A stretch of DNA of 64,000 bases from JAEXNA01 sp041676625 (GCA_041676625.1 JBAYRN010000007.1:1-64000); one strand, 5' to 3'. Positions 52,301 through 61,562 are shown, counted from the first letter of the stretch. Program-made: numbers and translations. The notes: a model not told the origin generated them from the sequence alone.

Positions 52301-53443
52301 ATGAGTGAAAATCGAAAAAACGATACTCCGCATCGCGTCTCCTTACTCTTGTGCATGTCCTGTCCTCCGGAACCGGTCTCCCGCGGGTTTCACCGGCTCT
52401 ACGAGCAGAATCATCTGCCGCTTCTCAGCAGTTTGCTCGATTGGAATGCTCCCTGTGCTCTCTCCGTTCCCTGGGGACTCACCGAGCGCTGGCATAGTGA
52501 CGGCTATCATCAGGCCCTGAGAAACTGTGCGGAGTTACGGCGGCAAGGACACACGGAGTTCGTGGCCAGTGCGGCTTACTACCCGATTTTGCCATTGCTG
52601 CCGCGAGAAGCCATCGCCCGCCAGATCACCCACGATCAGGTCCGCCATGGCGAGCTTTATAGAGATTGGCACTGCTCTGGTTTCGTTCCTCCGGAAATGG
52701 CCTACGGACCAGAGTTGATCCCTATCTTAGTCGAGTCGGGTTTTCGCTGGTGTGCGGTGGACGACTCCACCTATAGTTGTTTGAACCCGGAGCCTCCCCG
52801 GGCCCACGTAGCTGAGTGCGGAGGGCTCAAGATCCTGCTTCGCTCGTCGCTCTGGAGTAAGGCGTTGATCGGTTCCATTCGAAGCGGCGCTAGCGGGAGC
52901 CGGCTGGCCCGGGAGTTGATGGAAGGGGTGGGGGCCTGGCTGGGTCCGGAGCCGGGCTACTTGCTGCTGGCCCTGGATACCGAGTGCCTGGGTACTCATC
53001 GCCGGGGCTCCGTGGCCTGTTTGAGGGATTTCCTGGCTACTATAGAGAGTAGTGAGAAGTTTGAGCTGGTTGCTCCTTCGGAGCTAGTGGAGGGTTTCCC
53101 CACTCAAGAAGATGAGGTCCCTCCGGGCAGTTGGCGCACCACCCCCGAGCAGTTTTGGGAGGGGGAGTTCTTCGTGCCCTGGCAGAGCCGATACGTAAGG
53201 GCCCATACCTATTTATGGGAACTCACCGAGTTAGCGGTTGAATCCGTGGAGAAGTTGCAGGCCAGACTGGACCGGGCGCTCCACGCGGGTTTTTTTTGGT
53301 GGGACGAGAAGAACAACGAGGGTCTGCCTTTGGGGGCTGCCCGGGGTCTTCGCACCTTGCTGGATGTGATCGCCGCCGCCGCTCCCGAGGATCTTGATCG
53401 GGCTTTGGAGTTGGCCGCCCGGCTCGATGAAGTGGCACCATAG
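52301..53443 (+). CDS. Glycoside hydrolase family 57-like protein
   Basis: A 380-aa protein that resembles the short GH57 group. FVASAAYYPILPLLP matches the (S/A)xxxHP-ILP region, although His is replaced by Tyr. SGFVPPEMAYGPEL contains the expected nucleophile Glu132. ALDTECLGTH contains the expected acid Asp226. GH57 enzymes act on alpha-glucans (amylase, branching enzyme, amylopullulanase). Whether it is active is uncertain because of the Tyr substitution. It lies just upstream of the rpoB promoter and is followed by no terminator. Confidence 0.8.
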   Translation: MSENRKNDTPHRVSLLLCMSCPPEPVSRGFHRLYEQNHLPLLSSLLDWNAPCALSVPWGLTERWHSDGYHQALRNCAELRRQGHTEFVASAAYYPILPLLPREAIARQITHDQVRHGELYRDWHCSGFVPPEMAYGPELIPILVESGFRWCAVDDSTYSCLNPEPPRAHVAECGGLKILLRSSLWSKALIGSIRSGASGSRLARELMEGVGAWLGPEPGYLLLALDTECLGTHRRGSVACLRDFLATIESSEKFELVAPSELVEGFPTQEDEVPPGSWRTTPEQFWEGEFFVPWQSRYVRAHTYLWELTELAVESVEKLQARLDRALHAGFFWWDEKNNEGLPLGAARGLRTLLDVIAAAAPEDLDRALELAARLDEVAP

Positions 53444-53459
53444 CTCCCCAAAATGGCCA

Positions 53460-53488
53460 TTGACAGGGGAGCGGTGGATGACTATTAT
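53460..53488 (+). promoter_or_regulatory. Promoter of rpoB
   Basis: TTGACA (53460-53465), a 17-base spacer, TATTAT (53483-53488). The start point is near 53495, giving a leader of about 205 bases. Hexamers and spacing match those of the rpsL promoter. Confidence 0.88.
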
Positions 53489-53567
53489 GGCCAGTGCGCT
53501 GCGCGTGAGTGCTGTGGAATCCCATTAAATTTGAGTGATCATAAAAAAAACGGATGTGTCTGAAGGA

Positions 53568-53668
53568 AAGCGAAGTCGATCTGTCGACTTTGCTTGTTCT
53601 GCTGTTTATAGACCGTATTAGAGTCAAAGAAAATTTGTGACCCGGCTGGTGTAAGCTTGCTGCGGGTC
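53568..53668 (+). other. Structured rpoB leader (two hairpins)
   Basis: Hairpin 1: AAGCGAAGTCGA (53568-53579) pairs with TCGACTTTGCTT (53584-53595), 12 bp with one G-T pair, loop TCTG, followed by a T-rich stretch. Hairpin 2: GACCCG (53639-53644) pairs with CGGGTC (53663-53668). They may mediate attenuation or protein binding. Confidence 0.5.
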
Positions 53669-53699
53669 GTTTAGAGAGTGAGTCAGGAGGAGTAACTCC

Positions 53700-56600
53700 A
53701 TGTCAATGTTGCGCCAGGTGAATCCGATTACGAAGCGGATCTCCTTTCAGAAAATCCCGAAGGTGCTCGATCTTCCCTATTTGATCGATCTCCAGCGGTC
53801 ATCCTACGAAGGGTTCTTGCGAGAAGGTATCAAGGAAACGTTCCTGGATATCTCTCCCATCGAAGACTTCACGGGCAACCTCGTATTAGAGTTCTTGGAG
53901 CACAACCTGGAGCCGCCCACCTACACGGTGTCGGAGTGTCGAGATCGAGACGCCACTTATGCTCGCCCACTCAAGGTGAGAGTGCGATTGATCACTAAAG
54001 AAGGCGGCGACATCAAGGAGGTCAAGGAGCAAGACATCTTTATGGGTGACTTCCCTTGCATGACCGAAAAGGGAACCTTCGTCATCAATGGTGCGGAGCG
54101 GGTCATCGTCAGTCAGTTGGTTCGTTCTCCCGGTATCTACTTCGATGCCACTCCCGATCTGACCGGTAAAGAGTCGTATCAAGCCACCGTGATCCCGAAC
54201 CGGGGTGCCTGGCTTGAGTTCGTGACCACCGCTGACGACATCATCAACGTGTCGATCGATAAGGCGCGTAAGTTGCCGGCTACGGTTCTGTTGCGAGCCA
54301 TTGGCTACGGTAGTGATGAGGAGATTCGCGAGCTTTTCGGTCACGAACCGTTGCTCGAAGCGACTCTGGAGAAGGACCCCTCTTCGAGTACCGAAGAGGC
54401 CCTGATCGAGATCTACCGCAAGCAGCGCCCCGGCGACCCGCCATCGGTGGAGAGTGCCAGCGCTCTGCTCAACAACCTATTCTTCAGTCCCAAGCGCTAC
54501 AATCAGGCCAAAGTCGGGCGCTACAAGTTGGCTCGAAAAGTCGGGCGCCTGGTCACCTGTGAGGAGACCGGTGTCGTGGTCAGGCCCGGGGTCATCGAAG
54601 ATCCTGAGAGCGGAGCCGTGATTCGGTATCCCCAGGTTCTCGATAAAGAAGACCTAGTCATGACCGTGCGCTACATCCTGGCCTTGATGAAGAAGCAACT
54701 GCTGGAGAAGCCCCCGGCCGAAGGGGTGCCTGAGGGAGGGATCCAGCTTTATGAAGAGCGCGGGATCACCTATCTGAAGGCACTCACCGAAGAGCAATAC
54801 GATGTGCCGGTACGGGTGGACGATATCGACCACCTGGGCAACCGTCGTATCCGGGCGGTTGGCGAGCTACTGCGCAACCAGTTCCGGGTCGGATTGCTGC
54901 GGCTTGAGCGAGTGGTGCGGGAGCGTATGACGGTTCAGGATCTGGAGACGGTGACGCCTCAAGCTTTGATCAACATCCGTCCGGTCGTGGCGGCCATCAA
55001 AGAGTTTTTCGGTTCTTCGCAACTGTCGCAGTTCATGGACCAGACCAACAGTTTGGCCGAGTTGACTCATAAGCGCCGCCTGTCGGCTCTCGGTCCCGGT
55101 GGTCTCTCCAGGGAGCGCGCCGGTTTCGAGGTTCGCGACGTGCACTATTCCCACTACGGTCGGATCTGTCCGATTGAAACTCCGGAAGGCCCGAACATCG
55201 GTCTGATCGGGGCGCTCGCCACTTATTCTCGAGTTAACCATTTCGGTTTCATGGAGACTCCCTATCGCCGGGTGATCGTCCGGACTCTGGAAGACATCAA
55301 GGTAGGTAAGCGAAGCTTTAAGAAAGGCGAGATTCTAGACCGGAACGTGGTGAATGAGCTCCTCATTCAAGATGCCGACGTCTCCCTGCAGGCCGAGGTG
55401 ACCGAGCAGATCGATTATCTCTCGGCCGATGAGGAAGATCGCCACGTGATCGCGCAGGCCAACACCAGGTTGGACCAGCGTTCTCGAATCGTGGACGAGC
55501 GGGTGGTGGTCCGAGCCAAGCACGAAACTCAGATCGTGGATCGAGCCCACGTGGACTACATGGACATCTCTCCAAAGCAGATCGTGTCCATCGCCACTGC
55601 TCTCATCCCGTTTCTCGAGCACGACGATGCGAACCGTGCCTTGATGGGCGCGAACATGCAACGTCAGGCTGTGCCTTTGGTGGAGCCGGAAGCCCCCTTC
55701 GTGGGTACCGGGGTCGAGTACCGGGCTGCTAAAGACTCCGGCGCTTTGCTGGTGTCTAAAGTGGATGGCACGGTGATGGATGTTTCGGCCGACGAGATCA
55801 AGATCGCTTGTGATGACGGTTCCGTGGTCACCTGTCAACTGCAGAAGTTTCTGCGTTCGAATGCGGGTACTTGCATCAACCAGCGTCCCACCGTGGTACC
55901 GGATCAGCGCGTCGAGGAAGGTCAGGTTCTGGCCGACGGGGCGTCTTCGGTCAAGGGTGAGCTCGCTCTGGGGCGAAACATTCTGGTGGCTTTTATGCCC
56001 TGGGACGGATACAACTACGAGGACGCGATCCTGATCTCCGAAGAGTTGGTCCGGGATGATGTCTTCACCTCGATTCACATCGAGGAGTACGAGTGCGAGG
56101 CCCGGGATACCAAGCTGGGAGCCGAGGAGATCACTCGGGATATTCCCAACGTCGGAGAGGAAGCCCTCAAAGACCTGGACGAGCGCGGTATCATTAGGAT
56201 CGGTGCTGAGGTACAGACCGATGATATCCTGGTGGGCAAGGTGACTCCCAAGGGAGAGACCGAGTTGACCGCTGAGGAGCGCCTGCTGCGGGCCATCTTC
56301 GGTGAAAAAGCTCGCGACGTGCGGGATACATCCCTGAAGGTGCCCCACGGCGGCAAGGGTAAGGTGATCGACGTCAAGGTCTTTACTCGGGATGACACCG
56401 AGGAGTTGAGCCCTGGCGTGAACCAACTGGTTCGGGTCTACGTGGCTCAGCGACGCAAAATCATGCAGGGTGACAAAATGGCCGGTCGCCATGGTAATAA
56501 AGGGGTGATCTCGAAGGTTCTGCCGATCGAAGACATGCCTTATATGCCGGACGGCACGCCTGTTCAGATCGTATTGAATCCGCTGGGAGTACCTTCCCGG

Positions 56601-57653
56601 ATGAATATCGGCCAGATCCTTGAGACTCACCTGGGAATGGCAGCCAGTATGCTGACCGGACCCGATGGTCGGAGAATGCGGGTAGAGGTACCGGTGTTCG
56701 ACTCGGCTAGAGAGTCGGAGATCGACGAGTTGATGAAATTGGCTCGGACCCGATATTCGTTGGGGTTGATGGGTTATGAACTCACCACCAACGAAATTGA
56801 CTACGTGATGTCGGATGAAACCCGGGTGGATCGTATGATCCATTATCTCAACTCTTTTGAAGACGCTGTCATCACTCAGGGTGAAGCCGAAGAGCTGATC
56901 GCGGCCGGCTCCGAGAAGGACCTCTTGAAGCGGGTCAAAGCGTTTCTCAAGAGTGAACTTGAAGATACCAGCCTGATGCCCACCGATGATGAGATCGACG
57001 AGGTCATCACTGATCGGACCTTGGAAGAGCGATTGGCCCGGGTTCTGGGCACCAAGCCGAAGCCCGCCGAGGCTTCTCAGATCAAGAAATTGGCCGATTT
57101 CATTCAACGCTATCGCACCATCCCGTCCGACTACAAGACAGTCTTGTTCGATGGGCGGTCCGGAGAGGCGTACGACCGACGGGTAACGGTTGGTCAGATG
57201 TACGTGCTGAAGTTGGCTCACCTGGTGGACGACAAGATTCACGCCCGCTCCACCGGCCCGTACTCTCTTATCACTCAGCAGCCGTTGGGTGGTAAGGCGC
57301 AGTTCGGTGGTCAGCGCTTCGGTGAAATGGAGGTCTGGGCTCTGGAGGCTTATGGAGCGGCTTACACGCTGCAAGAGCTTCTGACGGTCAAGTCCGACGA
57401 TGTTATCGGTCGGGTCAAGACCTATGAGTCCATCGTCAAGGGTGAGAACGTCCTGGAGCCGGGTGTACCCGAGTCCTTCAAGGTGCTCATCAAAGAGCTT
57501 CAGAGTCTTTGCCTGGACGTGCGCGTCAAGAGCTTCGACCGAACCGGAGATCTGCGAGAAGTCGAGATCAAGGCAGTCGAGGAGTCCGATGTGAAGTCCA
57601 CGGCTCGAGAGCTCGGACTGGACCTCAGCCAAGAAGCCCTCTCCTCGCTGTAG
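53700..57653 (+). CDS. rpoB: DNA-directed RNA polymerase subunit beta
   Basis: A 1317-aa beta subunit with all main regions. The rifampicin region FGSSQLSQFMDQTN...THKRRLSALG keeps the residues equivalent to E. coli Asp516, His526 and Ser531, so the enzyme should be sensitive. GDKMAGRHGNKG and the C-terminal QFGGQRFGEMEVWALEAYGAA are also intact. CAGGAGGAG lies 7 bases before ATG 53700; a second ATG lies two codons later. It has its own promoter and terminator. rplL is not upstream and rpoC is not downstream, which is very unusual. Confidence 0.98.
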   Translation: MSMLRQVNPITKRISFQKIPKVLDLPYLIDLQRSSYEGFLREGIKETFLDISPIEDFTGNLVLEFLEHNLEPPTYTVSECRDRDATYARPLKVRVRLITKEGGDIKEVKEQDIFMGDFPCMTEKGTFVINGAERVIVSQLVRSPGIYFDATPDLTGKESYQATVIPNRGAWLEFVTTADDIINVSIDKARKLPATVLLRAIGYGSDEEIRELFGHEPLLEATLEKDPSSSTEEALIEIYRKQRPGDPPSVESASALLNNLFFSPKRYNQAKVGRYKLARKVGRLVTCEETGVVVRPGVIEDPESGAVIRYPQVLDKEDLVMTVRYILALMKKQLLEKPPAEGVPEGGIQLYEERGITYLKALTEEQYDVPVRVDDIDHLGNRRIRAVGELLRNQFRVGLLRLERVVRERMTVQDLETVTPQALINIRPVVAAIKEFFGSSQLSQFMDQTNSLAELTHKRRLSALGPGGLSRERAGFEVRDVHYSHYGRICPIETPEGPNIGLIGALATYSRVNHFGFMETPYRRVIVRTLEDIKVGKRSFKKGEILDRNVVNELLIQDADVSLQAEVTEQIDYLSADEEDRHVIAQANTRLDQRSRIVDERVVVRAKHETQIVDRAHVDYMDISPKQIVSIATALIPFLEHDDANRALMGANMQRQAVPLVEPEAPFVGTGVEYRAAKDSGALLVSKVDGTVMDVSADEIKIACDDGSVVTCQLQKFLRSNAGTCINQRPTVVPDQRVEEGQVLADGASSVKGELALGRNILVAFMPWDGYNYEDAILISEELVRDDVFTSIHIEEYECEARDTKLGAEEITRDIPNVGEEALKDLDERGIIRIGAEVQTDDILVGKVTPKGETELTAEERLLRAIFGEKARDVRDTSLKVPHGGKGKVIDVKVFTRDDTEELSPGVNQLVRVYVAQRRKIMQGDKMAGRHGNKGVISKVLPIEDMPYMPDGTPVQIVLNPLGVPSRMNIGQILETHLGMAASMLTGPDGRRMRVEVPVFDSARESEIDELMKLARTRYSLGLMGYELTTNEIDYVMSDETRVDRMIHYLNSFEDAVITQGEAEELIAAGSEKDLLKRVKAFLKSELEDTSLMPTDDEIDEVITDRTLEERLARVLGTKPKPAEASQIKKLADFIQRYRTIPSDYKTVLFDGRSGEAYDRRVTVGQMYVLKLAHLVDDKIHARSTGPYSLITQQPLGGKAQFGGQRFGEMEVWALEAYGAAYTLQELLTVKSDDVIGRVKTYESIVKGENVLEPGVPESFKVLIKELQSLCLDVRVKSFDRTGDLREVEIKAVEESDVKSTARELGLDLSQEALSSL

Positions 57654-57671
57654 AGCGCCTGAGGGCATAAT

Positions 57672-57715
57672 GGGAGCTCCTGGTGATTGTTTGCCAGGGG
57701 CTCTCTTGCTTTTTG
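57672..57715 (+). terminator. Terminator after rpoB
   Basis: GAGCTCCTGG (57674-57683) pairs with CCAGGGGCTC (57694-57703), one G-T pair, followed by a T-rich stretch (TCTTGCTTTTT). It lies 20 bases after the rpoB stop. Confidence 0.75.
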
Positions 57716-57780
57716 GGATGCCACCAGTGGGACAGTTCGGGTCTCAAGGGCAAATGAATAGTGAAGGAGAAGCACCCCGC

Positions 57781-58896
57781 ATGGAAAGTCACAATCAGGT
57801 CGCTGTATTACCCCTGGCCCAGATCGCCCAGTTGGTGGTGCCCCGACTCCACGTCGACGAGCCCCAGATCGCCAAAGCGTTCGCCGATATTTTGCGGGTG
57901 GCCAATGAGTTCGTGCCCAGCGAGGCCGGCTCGATCATGCTCGATAATCCGAACCCCGGCGAGGGGGAGTCCGAGTTGGTCTTCGTGGCCTCCTTCGGTC
58001 AAGAGTCGGAGAAACTCCCCGGGACCCGGATCGTTTCCGGTAAGGGCATCAGCTGGCAGGTCTATACCAGTGGTGAGCCTTACCTGCAGAACAACGTCCA
58101 GAGCGATCCCCGCCACAACCGGGGGGTGGACAAGATGACCGAGTATCTCACTCGCTCCTTGCTCTGCATTCCCATCGTCATACAGGGATCGGTGTGTGGG
58201 GTTCTGACTCTGATCAACTGCCTGAGCCCGGGCGGGTTTCAACAGCAGCACATGGACCTGATGACGATCTTCTCTCAATACATCACAACCTCCATGCAAA
58301 ATGTCATTGATGCGGCACGACTGGAAGAACAGTCGCGTCGAGATCATTTGACCGGGCTCCACAACGATCGCTATTTCTTTCATCGCCTGGGTATCGAACT
58401 GGAAAAGGCGCTCAAGGATGGTACGGACCTGGGCCTGTTGTTCTTCGATCTGGACCATTTCAAGGGAGTGGTGGACAAGTACGGTCACCTGGTCGGAGGA
58501 CAGGTTCTCCAGGAGGTGGGTTGGCTTTTCGCCTCCATCGTCCAGGAACCCGGGGCCGTGCTGGCCCGCTATGGGGGAGACGAGTACACGGCGATCTTGC
58601 CCGGGATGCCCAAGGATCGACTGCTGGAGTTGGCAGAGGCCATTCGAGTGGGTGTGGCTTCTGCGATCTTCATAAAAGGTGATACCATCGATGGGCGTCC
58701 ACCGCTGAATATTGAAGGGGTTTTTACGGCCAGTATCGGTTTGGCGTTTCTTTCAGACCTGGAACTCTCCGGGGTTAGTGTCTCCGCGAAAAGAAACAGC
58801 TTCATCCGCTTTGCCGACGAGGCCATGTATGCAGCCAAGGCTCGCGGTAAGAATCAAGTAGCGTTAGCGCCTGAGAATCGGGCCGCCCTGAGATAA
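57781..58896 (+). CDS. GAF-GGDEF protein (probable diguanylate cyclase)
   Basis: A 371-aa protein from ATG 57781 (AAGGAG 11 bases upstream); ATG 57754 is also possible, while ATG 57670 lies in the rpoB terminator. Residues 20-175 are a GAF-type sensor (SIMLDNPNPGEGESELVFVAS, in part; GKGISWQVYTSGEP; LLCIPIVIQGSVCGVLTL). Residues 185-365 are a GGDEF domain (DHLTGLHNDRYFFHRL, FFDLDHFKGVVDKYGH) with RYGGDEYTAIL; the signature is GGDEY, probably active. No RxxD inhibitory site precedes it. No membrane segment. It sits where rpoC normally is. Confidence 0.88.
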   Translation: MESHNQVAVLPLAQIAQLVVPRLHVDEPQIAKAFADILRVANEFVPSEAGSIMLDNPNPGEGESELVFVASFGQESEKLPGTRIVSGKGISWQVYTSGEPYLQNNVQSDPRHNRGVDKMTEYLTRSLLCIPIVIQGSVCGVLTLINCLSPGGFQQQHMDLMTIFSQYITTSMQNVIDAARLEEQSRRDHLTGLHNDRYFFHRLGIELEKALKDGTDLGLLFFDLDHFKGVVDKYGHLVGGQVLQEVGWLFASIVQEPGAVLARYGGDEYTAILPGMPKDRLLELAEAIRVGVASAIFIKGDTIDGRPPLNIEGVFTASIGLAFLSDLELSGVSVSAKRNSFIRFADEAMYAAKARGKNQVALAPENRAALR

Positions 58897-58921
58897 GCGG
58901 GGATGGCCGACCTGTCCATTG

Positions 58922-60871
58922 ATGTCTGAAGCGTTTACAGATGCGGTCCTGAGAGAGCGTTATAATCTTTACGTCGCTCTGGGTGCTCTTGGGCTCTTCC
59001 TGGCGATGGTGGTGGGCCATCGGATCATCTTTAAGGGATGGAAAGGGGGAGGCGAGGTTGCCCGAGATATTCGGGACCGCTTACGCTGGCTCAGCCTGCC
59101 TCTCTTGATACTGGTGCCCGTGTGGTGGGCCACCACTCAGTTGGAGTCGCTTTTCTTTCTCAGTGCCGAGCTTTTTATTGCTGCCTTCTTTGTGACCACC
59201 GTGCTGATCCTGGAGACTGTTCGGGTGTTCCTGGCTCACAAATTCGGACTGTCGGAGCGATTCCTCGCAGCACTCTTGTATTTTCCGGCCACCATCACTT
59301 TTCTTTTGTCTGTGCTCCAGGTCGATCTGTTGGAGGGAGGGACCGGATACGCCCTGGGCACGATTCTGGTCTTCTACATTTCTCTACACATCGTCTACGC
59401 GTACCTGTTTCAGTGGGTCCCCTGGAAGCATCCGCTCTCGCAAGTCCTGATCAAACGCCTGGGGCCCTGGGTCTATCTGAGCATTCTGGGGGGAACCCTC
59501 TACTTCGCGTCTTTTCATTTTCCGGGCCTGGTGGTGGATCCGGCAACTCTGGCGGTTTTTGCGGGGGCGCTGGCACTGCTCGGCGTGTTGATCTTTTCAG
59601 AAGCGCTGGTGGCCTCGGTCTTTGATTTCTATTTTCCGGTGGTGAAGCGCTCGGAAGTACCGGCTCTCTTTCGCGACCTGGTACGGGTTCTTGTTTGCGT
59701 AACCCTGCTCCTGACCTTCGTTGGGTTGGTCCTAAAGAGGGACCTGGACTCTCTGCTGGTCGGGTCGGCCGTCATCACCGTTTCCATCGGTTTTGCCTTG
59801 CAGGAGACCCTGGGCAACTTTTTTGCCGGTCTGGCTCTTCGCCTGTCGCAGCCCTATGCATTGGGAGACTTCATTCAGGTGGGAGAGGCGGTGGGAAGGG
59901 TGGATACGATCGACTGGCGCCAGACCGCCATCTATACCTTCACCGGCGACCACATCATTTTGCCGAACTCTTTGTTGGCCCGGGAGCCCATCAAGAATTA
60001 CTCCTCACCCTCGGTGCTGCACGCCCGAGACGTGCGAGTGCGACTGCATTATCGTCACCCCCCCAACCTCGTTCTGGCAACCATTAGAGAGGCACTGGGC
60101 CAGGTGGAAGCGGTTTTTAGCAACCCTGCTCCTGAGATCCACCTGTTGGACTTTGCCGACTTTTACATGGATTATCGAATCCGCTACTGGATCAACGACT
60201 ACGATGCTAGATTTCAGACTGACACCAAAGTGCGAATCGCCCTCTGGTATGCCTTCGACCGCGCTCGACTGGAGATCCCGCTGCCCATTCGCACCCTCGT
60301 CAACCAGCCGGCACCCGAAGAGAAGAATGCCGAGGAGATCCTGGGTTTTCTCAGGACCGTGGATTTTCTAGAGGCGCTGGGAGAGGAACGACTGGAGGTC
60401 CTGGCCCGAGATGCCCGCTTTCAACTGTTTGCCGCCGGGGAGAAAATTTGTGTTCAGGGAGAGCCCGGAGATTGCTTCTATGTCATTCAAAGCGGCCGGG
60501 TGGAGGTGACCGTCAAGGATGAACACGGCGAAGCCATCCTGAACTTCGAGATGGCGGTCGGAAACTACTTCGGAGAGATGGCGCTGCTCACCGGTGAACC
60601 CCGCTCAGCCACCGTTTCAGCGGTCACCGACGCCAAGCTCCTCACCGTATCTAAGGAAGACCTGAGAGGTATCATCGCCGCCAATCCGGAGGTGGAGAAG
60701 ATCGTCTCCGACGTGTTGGCTCAACGTCAGTTACGCACCGAGCAGGCCCAATTAGAGGCCGAGGAAGTCAAGGCCGTTCGGGGGGGTGGATCCCAAGCTG
60801 GGGGTTCACGTTCGTTGGAACAGCTTTCCGAGCAGTTGCTACGAAAAATTCAGGCCTTTTTTAGTTATTAG
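58922..60871 (+). CDS. MscS-type channel with C-terminal cyclic-nucleotide-binding domain
   Basis: A 649-aa membrane protein. Residues 15-260 hold about seven membrane helices. The MscS pore and beta domain follow (about 270-455: SIGFALQETLGNFFAGLALR, trimmed; GDFIQVGEAVGRVDTIDWR; PNSLLAREPIKNYS). Residues 480-605 are a CRP-like cyclic nucleotide domain with FGEMALLTGEPRSATV, the phosphate-binding cassette with Glu and Arg conserved. A short linker and helix end it. Related bCNG channels are gated by cyclic nucleotide and respond weakly to tension. The ATG at 58922 is preferred to the TTG before it. It follows the GGDEF gene by 25 bases. Confidence 0.9.
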   Translation: MSEAFTDAVLRERYNLYVALGALGLFLAMVVGHRIIFKGWKGGGEVARDIRDRLRWLSLPLLILVPVWWATTQLESLFFLSAELFIAAFFVTTVLILETVRVFLAHKFGLSERFLAALLYFPATITFLLSVLQVDLLEGGTGYALGTILVFYISLHIVYAYLFQWVPWKHPLSQVLIKRLGPWVYLSILGGTLYFASFHFPGLVVDPATLAVFAGALALLGVLIFSEALVASVFDFYFPVVKRSEVPALFRDLVRVLVCVTLLLTFVGLVLKRDLDSLLVGSAVITVSIGFALQETLGNFFAGLALRLSQPYALGDFIQVGEAVGRVDTIDWRQTAIYTFTGDHIILPNSLLAREPIKNYSSPSVLHARDVRVRLHYRHPPNLVLATIREALGQVEAVFSNPAPEIHLLDFADFYMDYRIRYWINDYDARFQTDTKVRIALWYAFDRARLEIPLPIRTLVNQPAPEEKNAEEILGFLRTVDFLEALGEERLEVLARDARFQLFAAGEKICVQGEPGDCFYVIQSGRVEVTVKDEHGEAILNFEMAVGNYFGEMALLTGEPRSATVSAVTDAKLLTVSKEDLRGIIAANPEVEKIVSDVLAQRQLRTEQAQLEAEEVKAVRGGGSQAGGSRSLEQLSEQLLRKIQAFFSY

Positions 60872-60913
60872 CAACTATAGACAAACGGTGTTCTCTTCCA
60901 TTTTTGATGCGGG

Positions 60914-60942
60914 TTGACACCCCATAGGGCCGGTGCTATTAT
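60914..60942 (+). promoter_or_regulatory. Promoter of the str operon (rpsL-rpsG-fusA)
   Basis: TTGACA (60914-60919), a 17-base spacer, TATTAT (60937-60942). The start point is near 60949, giving a leader of about 170 bases. Confidence 0.9.
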
Positions 60943-61018
60943 GTGGAAGCAATTTTTGCAGGTTGTCCGTTAAAGCTCGATTTTATGGGGTTTTGACGCT
61001 GCGAAGAAGTGGAGGAGG

Positions 61019-61069
61019 GAATTCTCTAAGTGGCCGTCTCGTACGGCGTCTCTAACCAGAGCTGAATTC
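61019..61069 (+). other. Three-way-junction element in the rpsL leader
   Basis: GAATTC (61019-61024) pairs with GAATTC (61064-61069), enclosing GCCGT-CTCGT-ACGGC (61033-61047) and CTCT-AACC-AGAG (61050-61061). It lies between the promoter and the rpsL ribosome binding site, so it could bind a ribosomal protein for feedback control. Confidence 0.45.
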
Positions 61070-61119
61070 TTAACTTCTCTCCTTTGGATGACCGATGCAG
61101 GACACAAGGAGTTTTTTTT

Positions 61120-61539
61120 ATGCCCACCATCAATCAGCTGGTGAGAAAAGGACGAAAAGTCATCAAGCGCAAGAGTAAGTCGCCGGCTCTTCAAGTCCGT
61201 TACAATTCGCTGAAGTCGAAAATGATTCGTACTCGCAAAGGGTCTCCTCAGAAACGTGGGGTTTGTACTCAGGTAAAAGCTATCACGCCGAAAAAGCCGA
61301 ACTCGGCTCTGCGTAAGGTGGCTCGGGTGCGATTGACTAACGGTATCGAGGTCACTGCTTACATCGGTGGTGTTGGTCACAACCTGCAGGAACACTCGGT
61401 GGTGTTGGTGCGTGGTGGACGGGTGAAGGACTTGCCCGGTGTCCGGTATCACATCGTTCGCGGTACACTCGATACAGCCGGGGTGGCAAATCGTCGCCAG
61501 GGCCGATCCAAGTATGGAGCCAAGCGCCCTAAGTCTTAG
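61120..61539 (+). CDS. rpsL: 30S ribosomal protein S12
   Basis: A 139-aa decoding-site protein. AAGGAG followed by eight T residues precedes the ATG. The conserved core is intact: TPKKPNSALRK with the lysines tied to streptomycin sensitivity, and GGRVKDLPGVRYH. It carries about 15 extra residues after MPTINQLVRKGRKVIKRKSK (SPALQVRYNSLKSKMIRTRK, then GSPQKRGVC), the long form also found in Bacillus-type S12 and absent from E. coli S12. Confidence 0.98.
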   Translation: MPTINQLVRKGRKVIKRKSKSPALQVRYNSLKSKMIRTRKGSPQKRGVCTQVKAITPKKPNSALRKVARVRLTNGIEVTAYIGGVGHNLQEHSVVLVRGGRVKDLPGVRYHIVRGTLDTAGVANRRQGRSKYGAKRPKS

Positions 61540-61562
61540 GCTGCGCTATTTAGGGAGTTAAT

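Noticed and set aside
55335..57668. A 777-aa open frame on the minus strand opposite rpoB
   Set aside because: It is exactly antisense to conserved rpoB codons, is rich in His/Leu/Asp as expected from reverse reading of this codon usage, and matches no family.
57670..57780. Longer N-terminus for the GAF-GGDEF protein
   Set aside because: The first ATG lies at the base of the rpoB terminator hairpin. The extra residues match no GAF protein start.
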